Below are positions 1 to 8,225 of a stretch of DNA of 64,000 nucleotides, piece by piece. This stretch comes from Lophium mytilinum. Taxonomy: Eukaryota > Ascomycota > Dothideomycetes > Mytilinidiales > Mytilinidiaceae. Each line of letters begins with the position of its first letter. The first letter of the stretch is position 1. Under the pieces are notes generated by a model. The model was not told the DNA's origin. It searched no databases and saw only the letters and a program-made list of their open reading frames with translations. A program made the position numbers and the translations under genes. Location of the stretch: assembly GCA_010093605.1 (NCBI GenBank), contig MU004200.1, forward strand, positions 440,155-504,154, given 5' to 3'.

Positions 1-1
1 G

Positions 2-994
2 GAGGACGTCGAGCGCTTCAGTACAGCTAGCGAACCCGTGCCGACACTCGACTTCTTTCGTGAGGGCGACAACATCCGCAAGCGCTTCCAGTCCTTTCCA
101 AAGCTTGAGGGCCGTGGTGGTATGTTCATTCTCTCACTCCTGATCCCTGTGCCAGTCATTGCTAACAAACTGGGACTAGTGGATACGCCGGGACCTAGAC
201 GTAAGCTCTGCACGCCAAAGTTCCAGAAGACGCTGCTCAATGGGCTGGCAGAGATTCTCAGCTACTACCAGCTCCCTTCGGAGAAGTTCAGCTTTAAGGA
301 TCGCAACAATCTTCTGGCGATCTCGATTGTCACCATCCGCGAGACTAAGCGAATCAAGAACTGCGACGCACTCTGGGTCTTGCCCAGCCACCAGAAAATC
401 TTCTGCGACGCTGCCGTGCCAATCTACAAACAGCTTTGCATCATGTCGTTGGCATGGACCCGGAATACAGACTTCTACCCCCCCAAGGAACTCTTCCAAC
501 GAAAAGATTGGAAACAGTATCTCGCATCTGAGGAACCTCGCTCCCAGTCCAGTTCCTATGCGCAGACTCTTCCCGCTGCTGCCATAGCCATCCGCAATCA
601 ATGGCTGGCAGCCTTCGAGGGCGTGGCGGCGCAGTCAACAAGAATCAAGCCAGGCGACTCCGAGAGCACCCGCGAGTGGAAGAATAAGCTTCGTGAATCC
701 TATGAGGATGCTCTCCCAGATTACGACGAAGGGTACCTGAAAACGTCGCTTCAAGGAACAGAAGTGAGAGAAGTGGAGTCATTCGACGACACGAAGAGCT
801 CCGGAAGTAGCGGCTATCGATCATTGTATCATCTGAACCAACTAGCCAACAAGTACAACCCGGGACTCGAAAATGTGGATTTTGGTCCGGAAGACGGTGA
901 GGATAAGAGAACTATAGACTTGGTCACCTGGCCGAAAGCTCCGGTCCCTGGTGACGACGATCTGGGCGGATTCAAGGGTGGTGACCCCAAGTAG
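2..994 (+). CDS. Unrecognised fungal protein, 3' part (5' end outside window)
   Basis: The reading frame is open from the window edge, so the start lies upstream; the GTG at 38 is only an internal codon. An intron fits at 120-179 (GTATGT donor, GCTAAC branch, CTAG acceptor). It is 60 bp, so the frame stays open with or without it. Spliced, the visible part is 310 residues from exons 2-119 and 180-994, ending at TAG 992-994. The sequence is hydrophilic and rich in K, D and E, with an acidic, Gly-rich tail (PGDDDLGGFKGG). VDTPG just after the splice, followed about 50 residues later by a KNCDALWVLPS segment, faintly recalls dynamin-like GTPases. No P-loop is in view and I do not assign a family. 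Confidence 0.7.
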   Translation, partial: EDVERFSTASEPVPTLDFFREGDNIRKRFQSFPKLEGRGGMFILSLLIPVPVIANKLGLVDTPGPRRKLCTPKFQKTLLNGLAEILSYYQLPSEKFSFKDRNNLLAISIVTIRETKRIKNCDALWVLPSHQKIFCDAAVPIYKQLCIMSLAWTRNTDFYPPKELFQRKDWKQYLASEEPRSQSSSYAQTLPAAAIAIRNQWLAAFEGVAAQSTRIKPGDSESTREWKNKLRESYEDALPDYDEGYLKTSLQGTEVREVESFDDTKSSGSSGYRSLYHLNQLANKYNPGLENVDFGPEDGEDKRTIDLVTWPKAPVPGDDDLGGFKGGDPK

Positions 995-1760
995 TTCAGG
1001 TTACATACTTCTCAGCAGCGGCTCTGCCAGGACAGACCCCAATTCAAAGGCCCCCAGGATGGAACGGGGGATGGGTTCTATGATTCTAACAATGAAGAGA
1101 TCTGAAGTCCCACATGTCTTTACTTTGCCGTGACCTTTTGAACTCGGGACCGTACTAGGCCAGAAGTCTAGGTATACGGATATCATTACTACTTGGCTCC
1201 AGTGTTGCTTACTCGTTACCACTGTAGGGGATAGCCTAGCTACTGAGCAGCTAATGAAGCAAGAGGCAGTCTAACATACACCACACAAAATTAACATCGC
1301 TCTTAGATCTTCGAAATCCTGGGCACACGAATAACACCACTACTTCACTCCAATGTTGCTTACTTAACACCACTGTAGGGGGTAGCCTGGCTGCTGCTTC
1401 GACCAGTATATCTTGCGCGCTCCTCAAGTTCCTGACCCGGACACTGCCCGTGCTACCTTGCCCGCGCCGCTCCCGCCGCCTCCGATCCCGAGATATAAGC
1501 CTAGGAAGGCCTTGAACGCTTAGATTACATCGCGAATCGAAGTAAGTTTCCTCGCCGCTCCCGCCGCCTCCAATCTCTGTTACTATTTAGTTCCAATGTT
1601 AATCACTCAACACCACTGTAGAGAGTAGCCTAGTAACCTTGCAGCTAGTAGGTTAATGAGCAGTCTGATTTGCATTGCTTGGAACTTAGTATGGCGCCTA
1701 GACTTCCGAAAAGTATAGGGGGCTTTACTCGTCTATCGTCGCTCGCTGGACTGTAGCTAG
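995..1760. other. Repeat-island left edge with three copies of dispersed repeat A
   Basis: No gene is visible. Three direct, partly overlapping copies of a dispersed repeat lie at about 1120-1245, 1310-1400 and 1588-1640. They share a core resembling CCAATGTTGCTTACT followed by CACTGTAGGGGGTAGCC. Other copies lie at about 4881-5020, 6460-6560 (inverted) and 7262-7375. The GC-rich phrase CCGCTCCCGCCGCCTCC also occurs twice, near 1465 and 1557. Confidence 0.7.
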
Positions 1761-2110
1761 CTGTTCTTTATGCTTCCGCCTTCCTAATTCACACTCTTGC
1801 CTCAATTTCCCTTGCCTAATTACTCTCCATTGCTCCAAATGGCGTCCACTATTACTCACGACTCTGTCGACGGCCGGCCAACATGATCGCCCAGCAGTTC
1901 CTCACGAATGGGATGGACTCCGTCGCCTACCTTGGAGTTGACAGCCTGTCAACGGCCCGGCCAACTTGATCGCCCAGCAATTCCTTACCAATGGAATGGA
2001 TCCGTCGCTACCTTGGAGTTGTCAACCCGCCCAGCAATTCCTCACCAATTGGATGGAACCCGTCGCTTACCTTAGAGTTGTCAACCCAACCATGTTTAAC
2101 TTGGCTCCCC
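1760..2110 (+). pseudogene. Decayed copies of the recurrent IAQQF-TNGM coding module
   Basis: A pyrimidine-rich leader (1760-1850) precedes ATGGCGTCCACTATTACTCA and three degenerate copies of a block (about 1883-1930, 1966-2012, 2027-2075). The best copy translates as MIAQQFLTNGMDSVAYL. The copies lie in different frames, so this is a relic rather than a working gene. After the third copy the frame continues as NPTMFNLAPHRMIIAQVEQIF and runs into the 116 bp array. The same leader-plus-block arrangement recurs near 6100-6370, and further blocks lie at 5241, 5861 and 6313. Family unknown. Confidence 0.55.
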
Positions 2111-2120
2111 ACCGGATGAT

Positions 2121-2584
2121 CATTGCTCAGGTTGAGCAGATCTTCAATTGTGCTGTCAAGTCAGAGTTCAAGAGTGAAGGCTACTGGAGCTTCCAGCTCT
2201 CCGCCTCCAGTGGATTGGACGCACCAATCGGCTGGCCATTGCTCAGGCTGAGCAGATCTTCAACTGTGCTGTCAAGTCAGAGTTCAAGAGTGAAGGCTAC
2301 TGGAGCTTCCAGCTCTCCGCCTCCAGTGGATTGGACGCACCAATCGGCTGGCCATTGCTCAGGCTGAGCAGATCTTCAACTGTGCTGTCAAGTCAGAGTT
2401 CAAGAGTGAAGGCTACTGGAGCTTCCAGCTCTCCACCTCCAGTGGATTGGACGCACCAATCGGCTGGCCATTGCTCAGGCTGAGCAGATCTTCAACTGTG
2501 CTGTCAAGTCAGAGTTCAAGAGTGAAGGCTACTGGAGCTTCCAGCTCTCCGCCTCCAGTGGATTGGACGCACCAATCGGCTGGC
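2121..2584 (+). repeat. Tandem array, 4 x 116 bp
   Basis: Four nearly identical head-to-tail units start at 2121, 2237, 2353 and 2469, with the beginning of a fifth at 2585. Each starts CATTGCTCAGG and ends at CGGCTGGC. The period of 116 bp is not a multiple of three, so each unit shifts the reading frame; the array cannot encode a regular protein repeat and probably arose after the module had ceased to code. The first unit is the most diverged and keeps the module reading AQVEQIFNCAVKSEFKSEG, which identifies the source. Confidence 0.95.
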
Positions 2585-2639
2585 CATTTCGCTCTGAGAT
2601 ACGAGCCTTCGCCAGCGCTTCGGACAACTCGACTGGATT

Positions 2640-2740
2640 GATCTTGGCGGTAGCAGACTTGAAGGTGCCGCGATGGAGGGGTGGAGCGAGATGACGAGAA
2701 GATGCCGTGATGGAGGGGTTGAGCGAAATGGTAAATTCCG
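2640..2740 (+). repeat. Two units of the GAGATGGCAAGAAG-type repeat
   Basis: Two imperfect units of about 38 bp contain GTGCCGCGATGGAGGGG followed by GAGCGAGATGACGAGAAG. The same unit forms a longer array at 7439-7618, which links the two halves of the island. Confidence 0.6.
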
Positions 2741-2853
2741 CGTCGTCGCTTAAGGAAGGAAGCTAGCTACAACGGAAGGGTAGATGTCATTTTGGTTACC
2801 CCTTAAGACTTGATTGCGGGCAGAATTGCCATGAAGTCTAAAAATTAGGCCAA

Positions 2854-3460
2854 TGCTACATGTACAAACCCTTTTTGCTGCTTGTACGAGGCCCTTTTGC
2901 TGCACGTACGCCCCTCTGGCAGACCTTTCACCGCCTTTTGATTGGCTCGGAGGGCCTGAAGGAAGCTCCGGCTATTGACTTGTATGCACGTGTACCCTTC
3001 CTATTTGTATAGCTACGTGCTTACCTGCCTAGGAGAATGCCCAAACCGTTAATTTCGCACCTAATAGCGGCCCGCTCTCCATCGTCGCTAGCCTATAAGC
3101 ACCTACGTAGAGTTCTTATTAACAAGATCCTCCGCATACTTCACCAGCGGCCTTACGAGCTGTCTTACGAAGCTGCGGCAGGCCTGTCGACTGCGCTGTA
3201 CTTCCTGCGATAGGCTGTAGACCTTGTACCTACGCTTCTAGTAGCGCGATCTTTCGCTCGAGGTCTGCCTTTGTATTCGCACGTCTGTTCTTGATAGGGC
3301 CGCCTGGTGTGAAGTGTTGAGGTGAACTCTCCATGCTTCGGAGGAGTTGACCCTTTGAGTGAGCTAATCAAAAGGCGGTGATAGGTCTGCCAGAGGGGGA
3401 GGCCGTACGTGCAGCAAAAGGACCTCGTCCAAGCAGCAAAAAGGGGTCGTACATGTAGCA
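2854..3460. mobile_element. Non-autonomous DNA element with about 95 bp terminal inverted repeats
   Basis: The left arm (2854-2947) begins TGCTACATGTAC and ends at GATTGGCTC. The right arm (3361-3460) is its imperfect reverse complement, ending GTACATGTAGCA. Both contain TTTTGCTGCACGTACG and CCGCCTTTTGATTRGCTC. Total length is about 607 bp with a roughly 410 bp interior. No transposase signature is recognisable; a few short open stretches lie on the minus strand. No convincing target-site duplication was found, so the superfamily is undetermined. It behaves like a large MITE or an internally deleted DNA transposon. Confidence 0.75.
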
Positions 3461-3699
3461 CTAGCCGCTTTAAAATTCTAAAGACAATATAAAGGATAAT
3501 AGGGGATATTGGCCTGCCTTTTAGCCTCGCTAATACGTGCTAGCTAGGGTGCTCCTTATAGTAGTGTTAAGCGAGCAAGAAGGGAGCCGGAGCAGTTCTA
3601 TATCTGTGTGTCCACATCTTAAGGCTGCGTAATTCAGCCACGCAGGCTTTAAAAGCTCTGAAGGCAATATGAAGGATTATAGAGGAAATGTTAGACGGC

Positions 3700-4520
3700 C
3701 TCTCTCATAAAAGCGTTCGGCTGTCGAGGCTTAGCCGCGGGCGACGACATCAAAGAACATGTTCCAGACAGCGAGGTGGCTCATTGGGGTGGCTTATTGA
3801 GGTGGCTCATTGTTGGGAGAGAACACAAGAACTTTGGTGGATGAAGCGGTCGGCTGTCGAGACTTGGCCGCTGGCGACGACATCGAAGAACATGTTCCAG
3901 ACGCGGAGGTGGCTCATTGTCGCGAGGAAGTTCGGTGGATGTATTGGCGTGAAAAGAGGACCTGCTCAAGCTTGTCGGACGACAGTCCGATAAACCACTT
4001 CTAGAAGCGGTCGGGCTGTCGAAACTTGGCCGCTGGCGACGATATCGAAGAACATGTTCCAGACGCGGAGGTGGCTCATTGTCGCGAGGAACATGTTCCA
4101 GACGAGGAGGTAGCTCATTGTCGCAAAGAACATGTTCCAGACGCGGAGGTGGCTCATTGTCGCGAAGAACTTGTTCCAGACGCGGAGGTGGCTCATTGTC
4201 GCGAAGAACTTGTTCCAGACGCGGAGGTGGCTCATTGTCGCGAGGAACATGTTCCAGACGCGGAGGTGGCTCGTTGTCGCAAGGAACATGTTCCAGACGC
4301 GGAGGTGGCTCATTGTCTCGAGGAACATGTTCCAGAGAGCGAGGTGGCTCATTGTTGCGAGAGAACAAAGGAACTTCGGTGGATGAACCGGTCGGCTGTC
4401 GAGACTTGGCCGCGGGCGATATTCTATCGAAGAACAAGCTCCAGACAGTGAGGTGGCTCATTGTTGCGAGAGAACAAAGGAACTTTGTAGAAACGGTCTG
4501 TCAGGTTCGTGGCCGAGAGA
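3700..4520 (+). pseudogene. Decayed repetitive coding unit around the 39 bp minisatellite
   Basis: A longer phrase recurs at about 3710, 3845, 4010 and 4388. It translates as VDEAVGCRDLAAGDDIEE and leads into the 13-residue repeat described separately. The open stretch 4026-4451 has no ATG-initiated context I trust. A diverged relative on the minus strand near 7145-7250 reads GEPLVETVSGRDLAG. Probably remnants of one repetitive protein gene; function unknown. Confidence 0.5.
4047..4358 (+). repeat. 39 bp minisatellite, 8 units, coding EEHVPDAEVAHCR
   Basis: Eight units start at 4047, 4086, 4125, 4164, 4203, 4242, 4281 and 4320; each resembles GAGGAACATGTTCCAGACGC followed by GGAGGTGGCTCATTGTCGC. 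Isolated units occur near 3750, 3885 and 4430. Because 39 is a multiple of three, one plus frame encodes a regular 13-residue repeat, EEHVPDAEVAHCR, with conserved His and Cys. Two other plus frames and a minus frame (MSHLRVWNMFFAT) are also open, so openness alone does not prove coding. Each unit carries the palindrome GAACATGTTC or a variant. Confidence 0.9.
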
Positions 4521-4880
4521 AGGGTTGTATTGCTGTTGACGAGGTTGCGTGGAGAGGAGAAAGGCTCCGGACACGGGCCTACTACGTAGTCACGTGGTAG
4601 TTAAGCGAAGGCCGGTAGAGCCCCGGCCGCCGGCAGAACGTCGGGCGCCGGAAGAGCCCTCGGCGCAAAGACCACGTCACCATGATGCACGTGATGACCG
4701 CTGGCCTCGATGACTACCAAGAGAATGCTGAGGAACAACGTGACACGGTCTTTGGTGAATCACTCATAGAAAGGGTCTGTGTTGAATTACTCAGAGAACC
4801 GCTCTGCGGTGAACCATTCATCGAATGATAATCCCGTGAACCATTCTTACCTTCTAGCGTAGACGCTATGTGGAGGGGAG

Positions 4881-5020
4881 GGGTGGTGGGCGATCAGTCG
4901 GTAAATAGAAATCTCCGGGTTTTTAAGAATACTTTGCCATAACCTTTAAAGTTATAAGTCTAGGCACACGAATACTCCAGTGTTGTTTACTGGACACTAT
5001 TGTCGGGGCTGGGTAGGTAA
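4881..5020 (+). repeat. Dispersed repeat A, longer copy
   Basis: This copy begins GGTGGGCGATCAGTCGGTA, continues with AGAAATCTCCGGG and ends in the GTGTTGTTTACT...GGGTAGG core. It joins the 5' half seen at 7262-7375 to the 3' half seen at 1120-1245, showing that both are parts of one element. Confidence 0.65.
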
Positions 5021-5052
5021 TTCTAAATTAACTACGTGACTATATAACACTC

Positions 5053-5164
5053 TCCTTCTTCTACTTTCCTTCTTCTACTTTCCTTCTTCTACTTTCCTTC
5101 TTCTACTTTCCTTCTTCTACTTTCCTTCTTCTACTTTCCTTCTTCTACTTTCCTTCTTCTAACT
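5053..5164 (+). repeat. 14 bp tandem repeat, about 8 copies
   Basis: Head-to-tail copies of TCCTTCTTCTACTT, all pyrimidine except one A. The array lies directly upstream of a degenerate IAQQF block (5241), where the other copies of that block also have a pyrimidine-rich leader. Confidence 0.95.
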
Positions 5165-5213
5165 TTCTACTTCTACCCTCCTAGATCTTTACTTATCCAC
5201 CGTCGCTTACTAG

Positions 5214-5339
5214 ATGGACCTAGTTGAGGAGAAGGTTAGTATGATTGCGCAGCAATTCATTGCTAATGGATTAGACTCTAATCCAACTATGTTTGACTAA
5301 GAGACCCATCGCATGGTTATTGCTCGCGTCGAGTAGATG
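5214..5339 (+). pseudogene. Degenerate IAQQF module copy, left part
   Basis: ATG at 5214 opens MDLVEEKVSMIAQQFIANGLDS, then NPTMFD and a stop. Beyond the stop the sequence still matches the module (HRMVIARVE). It is interrupted at 5340 by the inverted-repeat element and resumes after 5650. Confidence 0.5.
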
Positions 5340-5650
5340 TGTGACGGAATAAGGAGCTGTAGGCTGTGTACATAATATATTGGATGATGAATAATATAGG
5401 GGAGAGAGAGGTCCAGAGGAAGGTGAGGCTCTATATACAAGGTAAGGCATGTCTGTCGTAGCCCCTGCCGCTACTCCTTGATAGAATGTTCAACTCTGGG
5501 GTTATGTCAGTGTTACGGAGTAGCGGTGAGGGCTACGGCAGGCACGTGTTACTTCTTGTATATAGCCTCACCTTCTTCCAGACTTCTCTCTCCATCATTC
5601 ATTCATCCAATACATCACGTACACAGCCTACAGCTCCTTGTTCCGTGACA
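5340..5650. mobile_element. Foldback (long inverted repeat) element inside the module
   Basis: The left arm (5340 to about 5485) starts TGTGACGGAATAAGGAGCTG and the right arm (about 5510-5650) ends CAGCTCCTTGTTCCGTGACA. The two are imperfect inverted copies of roughly 140 bp separated by a short loop. Total is about 311 bp with TGT...ACA ends. The sequence on both sides matches one continuous stretch of the module (compare 2121-2200), which shows a real insertion. It could be a MITE or two head-to-head LTR-like ends; it has no coding capacity and is a fossil. Confidence 0.75.
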
Positions 5651-6370
5651 GTCAGAGATCGCGAATGATGGTCACTGGAGCTTTCAGCTCTCCGCTCACA
5701 CCTGAGTATTCCTGGCCTAGATGTAATGATTGGCAAGTCTGCCACTACCAAAATCAACGCAGTGGAGATATTAAGATGAACCCAGTGGAATTGCTGGAAG
5801 CGTTGGCTAGGCTCACCTATCAGAGCGAGATGGTAGCAAGATCCCCCAGAGAAGGTTCAGATGATTCCGCAGCAATGCATCGCCAATGGAATGGATTCTG
5901 TCACGTACCCAGTTGAGGAGAAGGCCAAGATGATGGTGCAGCAGTTCACCCAGTCGAGGACAAGGCCAAGATGATGGCGTCCACCTTTACTCAACAGATG
6001 GACTATGATGAGGAGAAGGCCAAGATTATCTTTCTTACTGCATCCATACACAGGTAATGTGGTCTATTCTCGCTTCTTTATAGAACTGTCTAGCTAATTT
6101 GCGTGTAGCTGGCTTTCTTCCTGCTTCCACCTTCCTGCTTCACACTCTTGCCTTCATTTCTCTTACTCAATCACTCCAAATAGCGTCAACCGTTACTAAA
6201 GACTCCACCATCCTGCTTTACACTCTTGTCTCAATTTTCCATACTCAATCACTATCCATTGCTCCAAATAGCGTCCACCTTTACTCACGACTCAGCTGTG
6301 GATCAGGCCAACATGATCGCCCAGCAGTTCATCACCAATGGGATGGAATCCGCCGCGTACCTTAGAGGAC
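5651..6370 (+). pseudogene. Further decayed module copies with leaders
   Basis: Right of the foldback element the module resumes (GGAGCTTTCAGCTCTCCGC, as in the 116 bp unit) and continues MNPVELLEALARLTYQSEM. Degenerate blocks with repeated EEKAKMM phrases follow (5861-6050). A leader is duplicated at about 6100-6190 and 6195-6290, then an IAQQFITNGMESAAYLRG block at 6313. Frames change between pieces; no complete gene is present. Confidence 0.5.
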
Positions 6371-6459
6371 AGGGTATAAGTCTTTGCACGCCTGTTTGCC
6401 ACTATTTGGGATCCCCCGAGTAAGCAAAACTAGTGTCAAGTAGTAATAATATTCGGGTG

Positions 6460-6560
6460 CGTGGACTTATAGCCTATTACGGTTCCAAGGTCAAAGATGA
6501 CGGCAAAGCATTCTCAAAACCCCGGAGATTCTGTCTACCGACCGATCGTTCATCATCCTC
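6460..6560 (-). repeat. Dispersed repeat A, inverted copy
   Basis: The reverse complement reads CGGTCGGTAGACAGAATCTC, then CGGGGTTTTGAGAA and TAGGCTATAAGTCCACGC. This matches 7270-7370 on the plus strand. The two copies face each other across about 700 bp, so they could be ends of one larger element or two independent insertions. Confidence 0.6.
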
Positions 6561-7261
6561 CCCCACAGACTCTAGAACTGAGCATCTACTCAGCTCGAGC
6601 AATGGCTTGAGCGCAGAGTTGAACCTCTGCTCGGCGTGAGCAAATATCATGCAGTGGGCCTCTAAATTCAACATCTGCTCAATGCGAGCAAGAGTCATGC
6701 GGTGGGCACTGTAAGTGAAGTATATAGGATAATAGTTTACGTTAAGTTAGTTATGTAATTTTTTGGCGATATAGTAAGTGGTCTAAGACACCTCTATAAG
6801 TACTAAGAGTTTGGAACATGGAATGTAAAGGTTTGGACACTGTAACTTAGAAAGTAGTTGTTCTGATGCCTAAAGACACGTCTTTCAATCGAAGGGATCT
6901 TCTTGTGCTAGTTAATCAGATTAATACTGGAGAAGCTCTCGTTCGACAAGCCTGAACTTCTTATCAGCGTCCATCGTTAGGACATGCCAAACCGGCCAAG
7001 CCTCAACTGACGACCGTTTCTACAAATGATTCATCGGATTGTCCTTCAACGAGTGGTTTACCGCGGACCGCTTTTATGAGTGGTTCAACACAGACCGTTT
7101 CTACGAGTAGTTTACCGGGCTCTCTTTCGATGAGCTAGACCTGCTCAACAGCATTCATCGTCAGAACATGCCGAACCGGCCAGGTCTCTACCAGAGACCG
7201 TTTCCACGAGTGGTTCACCGGACTCTCGTTCGACGAACTTCCTAACGCCGTGTCGAGGTGA
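6561..7261 (-). other. Module and VETVSGRDLAG relics, minus strand
   Basis: 6590-6700 on the minus strand matches the module (MTLARIEQMLNLEAHCMIFA), inverted relative to the 1.9-2.6 kb copies. 6930-7250 contains two diverged copies, about 190 bp apart, of a block with CATGCCRAACCGGCCARG and GACCGTTTCTACRAGTGGTT; the same phrases occur, inverted, at about 4750-4850. No intact gene. Confidence 0.45.
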
Positions 7262-7375
7262 GGTTGGTGGGCGATCAGTCGGTAGACAGAAATCTCCGGG
7301 GTTTTGAGAACGCTTTACCGGAACCTTTGATCTAAAACTGTACCAGGCCATAAGTCCACAACCCCGAGCGTTGTG
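7262..7375 (+). repeat. Dispersed repeat A, plus-strand copy
   Basis: Starts GGTTGGTGGGCGATCAGTCG and ends near GGCCATAAGTCCAC. A short ACCAACCG microsatellite follows at about 7406-7434. Confidence 0.6.
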
Positions 7376-7438
7376 AGTCCCTGGCGCTCTACGCTTGAAT
7401 AAATGAACCAACCAACCGACCGACCAACCAACCGGAAC

Positions 7439-7618
7439 GAGATGGCAAGGTGCCGCGACGGAGGAGTTGGAGCGAGATAGCAAGAAGATACCGCGACGGA
7501 GGGGTTCGGAGCGAGATGGCGAAAAGACACCGCGACGGAGGGGTCGAACGAAATGGCAAAAAGATGCCGCGATGGAGGAATTGGAGCGAGATGGCAAGAA
7601 GATGGCGCGAGTGAAGGA
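7439..7618 (+). repeat. About 4.5 units of a 35-39 bp repeat
   Basis: Imperfect units of the type GAGATGGCAAGAAGATRCCG followed by CGACGGAGGGGTTGGAGC. Unit lengths vary between 35 and 39 bp, so coding is unlikely. Two related units lie at 2640-2740. Confidence 0.8.
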
Positions 7619-8225
7619 CACAGTACTAACGTAGAAGATGAGGTTATTCCGCACGAGGTAGCTATTACGATTTTGAACACTAGGGAAAAGGTAATATTAC
7701 GCGTTAATAGCACCATGTAGAACTATAGAACTATTGCTTTACAATACCGTCCAAAGCGACCTTTAACTTAAAAACGTAAATCGGGCTCTAAAGACTCAAA
7801 TTTTAGAAGTTGCTTAGGGTATAGATAGTCCCCTTGGGCATGATTATATGAAAAAGCGAATATAACGTCTTGAACCTTATAATCTTAGGAAATAGCGAAT
7901 ATAGAGCTTTTGGCCTTGTGATGTGAGACTGCAGCTTTTGTGACGGTTATTGAGTGATTGTGTGACCTACTACGGTAATCCTGGCCGTGTGAGCTTGCGT
8001 CTTGAGAGGTGCTTGTAGGACGGGTGACGCCTCCGAGCGGTAGACTCTATTCGGCAGTGTCTCAAAGGGTCCTTTGCGTAACCGGAAGACTCTTGTAAAG
8101 TGCCCCTTAGCCTACAACCGTAACCCTCATCGTACAAGCTTCAGTTCTGCGGCGCGCTAATAGAAGGCTTTACGCCCCCGGACCGTCCATTCCAACGAGA
8201 ACCCTCTTCCCCAAACTCCCTCCCT
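7619..8225. other. Right edge of the repeat island and 3' flank of pectinesterase
   Basis: No gene or clear repeat is seen. The last part probably holds the 3' untranslated region of the minus-strand pectinesterase gene. Confidence 0.5.

Noticed and set aside
38-40. GTG as a start codon of the first gene
   Set aside because: The frame is open to the window edge and a fungal nuclear gene would start with ATG; the true start lies outside.
2-994. Dynamin-like GTPase assignment for the first gene
   Set aside because: Only a VDTPG phrase is suggestive; no P-loop or other G motifs are visible in the part present.
2960-3360. Transposase gene inside the 607 bp inverted-repeat element
   Set aside because: Only short minus-strand open stretches without recognisable catalytic residues or DNA-binding motifs.
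4047-4358. CRISPR-like regular array
   Set aside because: Units are contiguous with no unique spacers and the genome is eukaryotic; this is a minisatellite.
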